Assembly: GCA_002170825.1 (NCBI GenBank)
Contig: NHIA01000054.1
Span: 2,401 to 13,353, forward strand
Source: Cyanobacteria bacterium TMED177
Lineage (GTDB): Bacteria > Cyanobacteriota > Cyanobacteriia > PCC-6307 > Cyanobiaceae
DNA length: 10,953 bases
Reading direction: 5' to 3'
Shown: piece after piece, positions 8,141 to 10,953 of the stretch
Layout of the letters: each line of letters opens with the position of its first letter
Position numbering within the stretch: the stretch's first letter is position 1
Notes under the pieces: generated by a model
The model's database searches: none
Seen by the model: the letters and a program-made list of their open reading frames with translations, nothing else
Told to the model about the DNA's origin: nothing
Program-made: the position numbers and the translations under genes

Positions 8141-9310
8141 ATGCTTTGCCTTGGCCTGATGAGCGGCACCAGCGCCGACGGTGTGGATGCCGTGCTGGCG
8201 CAATTCACGGGGCCTCCCCAGCGGCCGCGTTGGCAGCTGCTGAACCATCACCACTGCCCCTATCCCGGCGAGCTGCGCGAACGCCTGGTGGCGATTGGCC
8301 AGGGTGAACCCGTACAAGCTGGCGCGCTGCTGGATCTGGCGGAGGCGGTGACCGAACGTCAGGCGGCGGCGGCCCAGGCCGCTGATCCTGAAGGGCGGGC
8401 GGCCCTGATCGGTTGCCACGGGCAGACGCTCTGGCACCGACCACCAGCCACCAATCGACGCGGGGCCAGCTGGCAGCTGCTGCAGGCCCCGCTGCTGGCC
8501 CAACTGCTGCAACGACCGGTGGTGCACGATTTCCGGGCGGCTGATCTGGCCCTGGGTGGTCAGGGCGCCCCGTTGGTCCCCCGTGCCGATGGGGCTCTGC
8601 TGGGGAGGATCGGTGGCTGGCGTGCCCTGTTGAATCTGGGCGGCATCGCCAACCTCACCTTGATTCCGCCCGCATGCGGACCAGACCGTGGTGCCCCGGT
8701 CATGGGGTGGGACTGCGGACCCGCCAACAGCCTGATCGACCTCGCCGTGGAGCGGTTCAGCGAGGGACGTGAGCTGTTTGATCGCCATGGAGCCAGGGCA
8801 GCGGCCGGTCGCTGCGACGACAACTGGCTGCAATGCTGGCTCCAGGAGCCCTACTTCCAGAGCAGTCCACCAAAATCCACAGGGCGCGAAAGCTTCGGGT
8901 CTGAAGACCTCCACCGTCGGCTTCAGCAGCTAGGGACCGGCACGGATAACGATGCAGGGGTCAACGAGCAAATGGTCAACGATGCGGTGGCCACCCTCAC
9001 CGCCTTCAGTGCGGCGATCGTGGCTCAGGACCTGGACCAGTTGAAAGCACGGACGGGCATTCAGCCTCTGGAGCTGCTGGTCGCTGGTGGCGGCAGCCGC
9101 AACCCGGTGCTGATGGCGGAGCTGCGTCGCCGTTGCCGGGGTGTCGCCGTGGGGGGAAGTGATCGTTTCGGTGTGCCCGCCGAAGCGCGGGAAGCCCTGG
9201 TGTTTGCTCTGCTGGCCTGGTGGCACGTCAGCGATTACCCGGGCAATGCACCGGCCATCACAGGGGCGGCACGGGAAGCTCGCTTGGGCGTGAAAGTGTC
9301 CCCGGCCTGA
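8141..9310 (+). CDS. anmK: Anhydro-N-acetylmuramic acid kinase
   Basis: Hydrolyses and phosphorylates 1,6-anhydro-MurNAc, released during murein turnover, to MurNAc-6-phosphate in the cytoplasm. The 389-aa length fits the family (about 370-390). Motifs: GLMSGTSADGVDAVL (residues 5-19, ATP phosphate loop), GCHGQTLWHRP (91-101), NLGGIANL (165-172), GWDCGPAN (189-196, the catalytic-Asp region) and the adenosine-binding GGGSRNP (316-322). In many bacteria the fourth motif reads FDTGPGN; here Thr is Cys and the second Gly is Ala, but the Asp is kept. It starts 11 nt after the ktrA stop and is the last gene of the plus-strand run. No murQ etherase, the next enzyme, is visible in the window. Confidence 0.94.
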   Translation: MLCLGLMSGTSADGVDAVLAQFTGPPQRPRWQLLNHHHCPYPGELRERLVAIGQGEPVQAGALLDLAEAVTERQAAAAQAADPEGRAALIGCHGQTLWHRPPATNRRGASWQLLQAPLLAQLLQRPVVHDFRAADLALGGQGAPLVPRADGALLGRIGGWRALLNLGGIANLTLIPPACGPDRGAPVMGWDCGPANSLIDLAVERFSEGRELFDRHGARAAAGRCDDNWLQCWLQEPYFQSSPPKSTGRESFGSEDLHRRLQQLGTGTDNDAGVNEQMVNDAVATLTAFSAAIVAQDLDQLKARTGIQPLELLVAGGGSRNPVLMAELRRRCRGVAVGGSDRFGVPAEAREALVFALLAWWHVSDYPGNAPAITGAAREARLGVKVSPA

Positions 9311-9323
9311 GGATCTGCTCAGG
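9306..9323. terminator. Perfect inverted repeat spanning both convergent stop codons
   Basis: CCTGAG, a 6-nt loop GATCTG, then CTCAGG: a perfect 6-bp stem. Each arm contains the TGA of one of the two converging genes (anmK at 9308-9310; the ribbon-helix-helix gene at 9319-9321 on the minus strand). It could be a small shared hairpin at the ends of both transcripts. There is no T-run on either side, so classical intrinsic termination is doubtful and the repeat may be coincidental. Confidence 0.3.
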
Positions 9324-9603
9324 GACGATGCAGGCGAAGCCGACGGGGAGCTCCCCTCAGACGACGCGTCTGCTGGGATTCCAAGGCTGATCTGAGACGC
9401 TCCTCACGGGAGGGGACCGGGTGATCAGAGGACTGTTCGTACCGCTGCACCCCTTGCTGGATGAGCACGCGGGCCATGTTGCTGACCGTGCGCGATTCCT
9501 GATCCGCCATGGCCGTCAAACGGGCACAGAGATCCTCCGGAAGGACCACCTGGATCCGCGGGGACTTGGGCTTCCCGCTGGAGGACGTCTGACGCGTAGG
9601 CAC
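9319..9603 (-). CDS. Ribbon-helix-helix (CopG/Arc-type) DNA-binding protein
   Basis: A likely dimeric transcription regulator of 94 aa. The fold is seen as a short strand PRIQVVLP, then helix DLCARLTAMADQES, the turn RTVSN and helix MARVLIQQGVQRYE (about residues 15-56). The C-terminal tail is highly basic (RRLRGAPRRLRLHR), as in nucleic-acid-binding proteins. I chose the GTG at 9603 because GGAG stands 8 nt ahead. A longer reading from TTG at 9657 lacks a ribosome site, and that TTGACC looks more like a -35 box. It converges on anmK with an 8-nt gap and is divergent from the 101-aa unknown protein, a common arrangement for a local regulator or an antitoxin-like gene. No toxin partner is recognised. 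Target is unknown. Confidence 0.72.
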   Translation of the reverse strand: MPTRQTSSSGKPKSPRIQVVLPEDLCARLTAMADQESRTVSNMARVLIQQGVQRYEQSSDHPVPSREERLRSALESQQTRRLRGAPRRLRLHRP

Positions 9604-9666
9604 AACCGGATCTCCAAAAGGAGTCTCAGCTACCAAAAAGTGTACAGAGGTGGTCAAGGGTAGTAT

Positions 9667-9678
9667 CCATGATTATGG
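9667..9678. repeat. Short dyad CCAT-GATT-ATGG
   Basis: A perfect 4-bp inverted repeat with a 4-nt centre, overlapping the proposed -10 TATGGT. It is short enough to arise by chance. Its place in a gap next to a ribbon-helix-helix gene makes it a candidate operator half-site pair. Confidence 0.25.
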
Positions 9679-9688
9679 TGAGGGCATT

Positions 9689-9706
9689 GGTCCTCCTCGG
9701 AGTACC
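9689..9706 (+). repeat. Imperfect dyad covering the ribosome site of the 101-aa gene
   Basis: GGTCCTCC and GGAGTACC are inverted with one mismatch around a 2-nt centre. The right arm contains the GGAG ribosome site (9699-9702) of the gene starting at 9709. It may be an operator, or in RNA a weak hairpin that hides the ribosome site. The stem is interrupted, so strong folding is unlikely. Confidence 0.3.
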
Positions 9707-9708
9707 CC

Positions 9709-10014
9709 ATGCCCGATGCTTCAACCAAAATCGCAACCCCTCAGCGACGCAGCCGTCGCAGCAGCGCCAGGCGGCGTCCCCAGCGCACGCCTGAAAACAG
9801 TGACGTGCTGGTCTCAGCGGTGATCAGCACCTACCTGCTGACCCATCTGCACCACGTGCTCCAGCGCGCTGAATTCGGCGCCACGCAAGAGGGACGAAAC
9901 AGCCAGGCCGCCAATTACGCCCAGCTGCGCAAAGTGCTGTGCATGGACGCCCGCAGCATGGAAGACGCCTCGGCCCTTGGCCAGAGAGATGAAGGTCTTG
10001 AGCAGGCCGCCTGA
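9709..10014 (+). CDS. Unknown 101-aa protein with basic N-terminus
   Basis: I do not recognise this family. The first 26 or so residues are rich in Arg and Ser (RRSRRSSARRRPQR) and probably disordered, as in nucleic-acid or membrane-surface contacts. Residues about 30-50 (SDVLVSAVISTYLLTHLHHVL) form an amphipathic to moderately hydrophobic helix, followed by a charged helical stretch with one Cys (VLCMDARS) and an acidic end. There is no signal peptide. The ATG at 9709 has a good GGAG ribosome site 6 nt ahead, which supports real translation. It lies divergent from the ribbon-helix-helix gene, possibly its target, and 47 nt before the Nif11-like gene. Confidence 0.68.
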   Translation: MPDASTKIATPQRRSRRSSARRRPQRTPENSDVLVSAVISTYLLTHLHHVLQRAEFGATQEGRNSQAANYAQLRKVLCMDARSMEDASALGQRDEGLEQAA

Positions 10015-10061
10015 CGAACGCCACGCTGCTCGATAGCTTTCCAGCAGCCGATCAGCCGCCG

Positions 10062-10292
10062 ATGTCTGGCCATGCCGCAGCGCTGTACGAGCGCATCCGC
10101 AACAACCCTGACCAGACCCAGGCTCTCTTCCGTCAGGCCCTACAGGATCCCAACGGAGCCATGGCCTCGATCTGCCGGTTCGGCGACGAGCAAGGTCTTC
10201 CCGTCACCCCGGAAGAGGTGCGCTCCCACCTGGCCAGCCTCGATGACGAGGCCAGCAGCCGCTGGGTGGTCAAGGCAAGAGGGGGGCTTTGA
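10062..10292 (+). CDS. Nif11-like domain protein
   Basis: A 76-aa protein that resembles the Nif11 domain, found in small cyanobacterial proteins and in leaders of ribosomal peptides such as prochlorosins. Residues about 8-58 follow the pattern: helix LYERIRNNPDQTQALFRQAL, DPNGAMASICRFG, then EQGLPVTPEEVRSHLASLDD, matching the usual aromatic/hydrophobic helix, A-x-x-x-G turn and T/S-P-E-E-hydrophobic second helix. It ends VVKARGGL, so only one residue follows the Gly-Gly pair and no Cys/Ser/Thr-rich core peptide is present. It is therefore a stand-alone Nif11 protein or a leader without core. No modification enzyme is nearby. The start at 10062 has no clear ribosome site. A run of six G at 10281-10286 lies at the Gly-Gly codons, and the last 23 nt overlap a minus-strand gene. 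Confidence 0.7.
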   Translation: MSGHAAALYERIRNNPDQTQALFRQALQDPNGAMASICRFGDEQGLPVTPEEVRSHLASLDDEASSRWVVKARGGL

Positions 10293-10434
10293 GCTTGCCG
10301 AGAACCGCCTGCTCTCGAGCCGGTAGCCGCCGCTCGTAGCCGCCACCACCGGCCCAGCTGAAAAACAACCAATAACTGACGATGGCCAGTCCAGCCGCCA
10401 CAACCACGGCTGCCAGCTGTTCCAGTTTCAGCAT
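10270..10434 (-). CDS. Small single-span membrane protein, 54 aa
   Basis: Reading the minus strand from ATG at 10434 gives MLKLEQLAAVVVAAGLAIVS, then YWLFFSWAGGGGYERRLP, and a stop at 10270-10272. Residues about 7-28 make one strong membrane helix; the short C-terminal tail is basic (ERR, KLK), favouring a cytoplasmic C-terminus. A GAAGG ribosome-like site stands 9 nt before the ATG. The reading frame fills most of the gap between the Nif11-like and ABC-F genes and starts 43 bp from the divergent ABC-F start. Its last 23 nt overlap the 3' end of the Nif11-like gene on the other strand. Function is unknown; I recognise no family. It is below usual length cut-offs, but the helix, ribosome site and position make it a likely gene. 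Confidence 0.6.
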   Translation of the reverse strand: MLKLEQLAAVVVAAGLAIVSYWLFFSWAGGGGYERRLPAREQAVLGKLKAPLLP

Positions 10435-10477
10435 GGCCTGACACCTTCGTCACCCGCTCCCCAGTCTGCCGGCAGGG

Positions 10478-10953
10478 ATGATGGGTGCTCCACGTCCCAG
10501 ACCGGTGCTGCGACTCGAAAACGTCAGCAAGATCTATCCGACCGGAGAGGTGCTGCGGAATGTGACCTGGGAAGTCAAGCCGGGAGATCGCATCGGGCTG
10601 GTGGGGGTCAACGGGGCCGGGAAATCCACCCAGATGCGGCTCATCGCCGGCACCGAGGAACCAAGCAGCGGCCAGGTGGTGCGCCAGGGCGAACCACGGA
10701 TCGCCTTTCTGCAACAGGAATTCGATGTGGATCCGGATCGCACCGTTCGCCAGGAGCTGTTCCAGGCCTTCGGGGAAGCGGCGATGGTGCTGAACCGTCA
10801 GCAGGCTGTGGAAGAGGCCATGTCCACCGACAAGGCAGCTGAAGACCCCGATCACCTGGATCAGCTCATCCATGAGCTCGGCACATTGCAAAGCCGCTTC
10901 GAGTCGCTGCATGGCTACGAGCTGGATGCACGGATCGACAAACTGCTGCCCAC
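10478..10953 (+). CDS. ABC-F family ATPase, 3' part cut by window edge
   Basis: The first about 158 residues of a soluble twin-ATPase protein of the ABC-F group, which acts on ribosomes rather than as a transporter. The start of the first ATPase domain is visible: LRLENVSKIYPTGEVLRNVT, then Walker A GVNGAGKST (43-51), the Q-loop region RIAFLQQEFDV, and the helical segment LIHELGTLQSRFESLHGYEL. Signature and Walker B motifs and the second domain lie beyond the window. GLVGVNGAGKST followed by AFLQQEF resembles, from memory, plant plastid ABCF5 and cyanobacterial relatives more than E. coli EttA. ATG codons at 10478 and 10481 are adjacent; AGGG lies against the first, so either may be used. It is divergent from the 54-aa membrane protein gene. 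Confidence 0.9.
   Translation, partial: MMGAPRPRPVLRLENVSKIYPTGEVLRNVTWEVKPGDRIGLVGVNGAGKSTQMRLIAGTEEPSSGQVVRQGEPRIAFLQQEFDVDPDRTVRQELFQAFGEAAMVLNRQQAVEEAMSTDKAAEDPDHLDQLIHELGTLQSRFESLHGYELDARIDKLLP

Larger units (their letters stand above)
9604..9708. promoter_or_regulatory. Divergent regulatory gap with candidate promoters and dyads
   Basis: A 105-bp gap between the ribbon-helix-helix gene (minus) and the 101-aa unknown gene (plus). Plus strand: a weak promoter-like pair TGGTCA (9651-9656), a 17-nt spacer and TATGGT (9674-9679). Minus strand: TTGACC at 9657-9652 resembles a -35 box, but I see no good -10 at the right spacing. Two dyads lie on the side of the unknown gene and could be operators. 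All of this is by eye. Confidence 0.35.

Noticed and set aside
9604..9657. Longer N-terminus of the ribbon-helix-helix gene from TTG at 9657
   Set aside because: No ribosome site precedes this TTG, while GTG at 9603 has GGAG at good spacing; TTGACC looks more like a promoter element.
10025..10048. GCTGCT...AGCAGC stem between the 101-aa gene and the Nif11-like gene as terminator
   Set aside because: A 6-bp stem with a 12-nt loop and no T-run is too weak to call.
10062..10292. Prochlorosin-type lanthipeptide precursor
   Set aside because: No Cys/Ser/Thr core follows the Gly-Gly and no modification enzyme or peptide exporter lies in the window.
10133..10912. 259-aa open frame on the minus strand across the Nif11-like and ABC-F genes
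   Set aside because: It crosses the ABC-F start with its Walker A motif and has no domain of its own; the 54-aa membrane protein in a different minus frame is the better reading.
1..10953. tRNA, rRNA, CRISPR array, insertion sequence or prophage
   Set aside because: No cloverleaf-like sequence, regularly spaced repeat, transposase or integrase frame, or terminal inverted repeat was seen; nearly all of the sequence is explained by the listed genes.

Overview
The window looks like chromosome of a marine Synechococcus-type picocyanobacterium. The DNA is GC-rich. The gene set fits: a cyanobacterial CoaX, a PAPS-type CysH, an NdbB-like type II NADH dehydrogenase, HflX with a long N-terminal extension, an SLC13/RCK_C transporter, KtrB and KtrA, a small Nif11-like protein, and an ABC-F ATPase resembling plastid ABCF5. 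Only two HIP1 octamers (GCGATCGC) occur, whereas they are dense in many freshwater cyanobacteria. The lineage call is inference from remembered families; no search was run.

Layout. Positions 1-1249 hold two minus-strand genes: cysH (sulfate assimilation), followed 2 bp later by the start of coaX (coenzyme A synthesis), which runs off the left edge. A 60-bp divergent gap separates them from a tight plus-strand run of six genes (1310-9310): ndbB-like, hflX, an SLC13-type transporter with two central RCK_C domains, ktrB, ktrA and anmK. Junctions are a 4-nt overlap, a 13-nt overlap, then gaps of 36, 9 and 11 nt, so one operon is likely. Most of its products are membrane or ion-transport proteins: a quinone-reducing flavoprotein, a probable sodium-coupled anion transporter, and the pore and nucleotide-binding subunits of a KtrAB potassium system. 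HflX and AnmK add ribosome rescue and murein recycling.

Positions 9311-10434 form a looser block of small genes: a minus-strand ribbon-helix-helix regulator, a divergent 101-aa unknown protein with a basic N-terminus, a Nif11-like protein, and a 54-aa single-span membrane protein on the minus strand whose 3' end overlaps the Nif11 gene. The 105-bp divergent gap of this block has two dyad sequences. From 10478 to the right edge lies the start of an ABC-F translation factor.

I found no transposon, CRISPR array, tRNA, rRNA or clear phage gene, and no convincing complete new system. The least explained parts are the small-gene block, the CoaX whose first catalytic Asp is replaced, and the SLC13/RCK_C transporter placed between a sulfur-assimilation gene and KtrAB.
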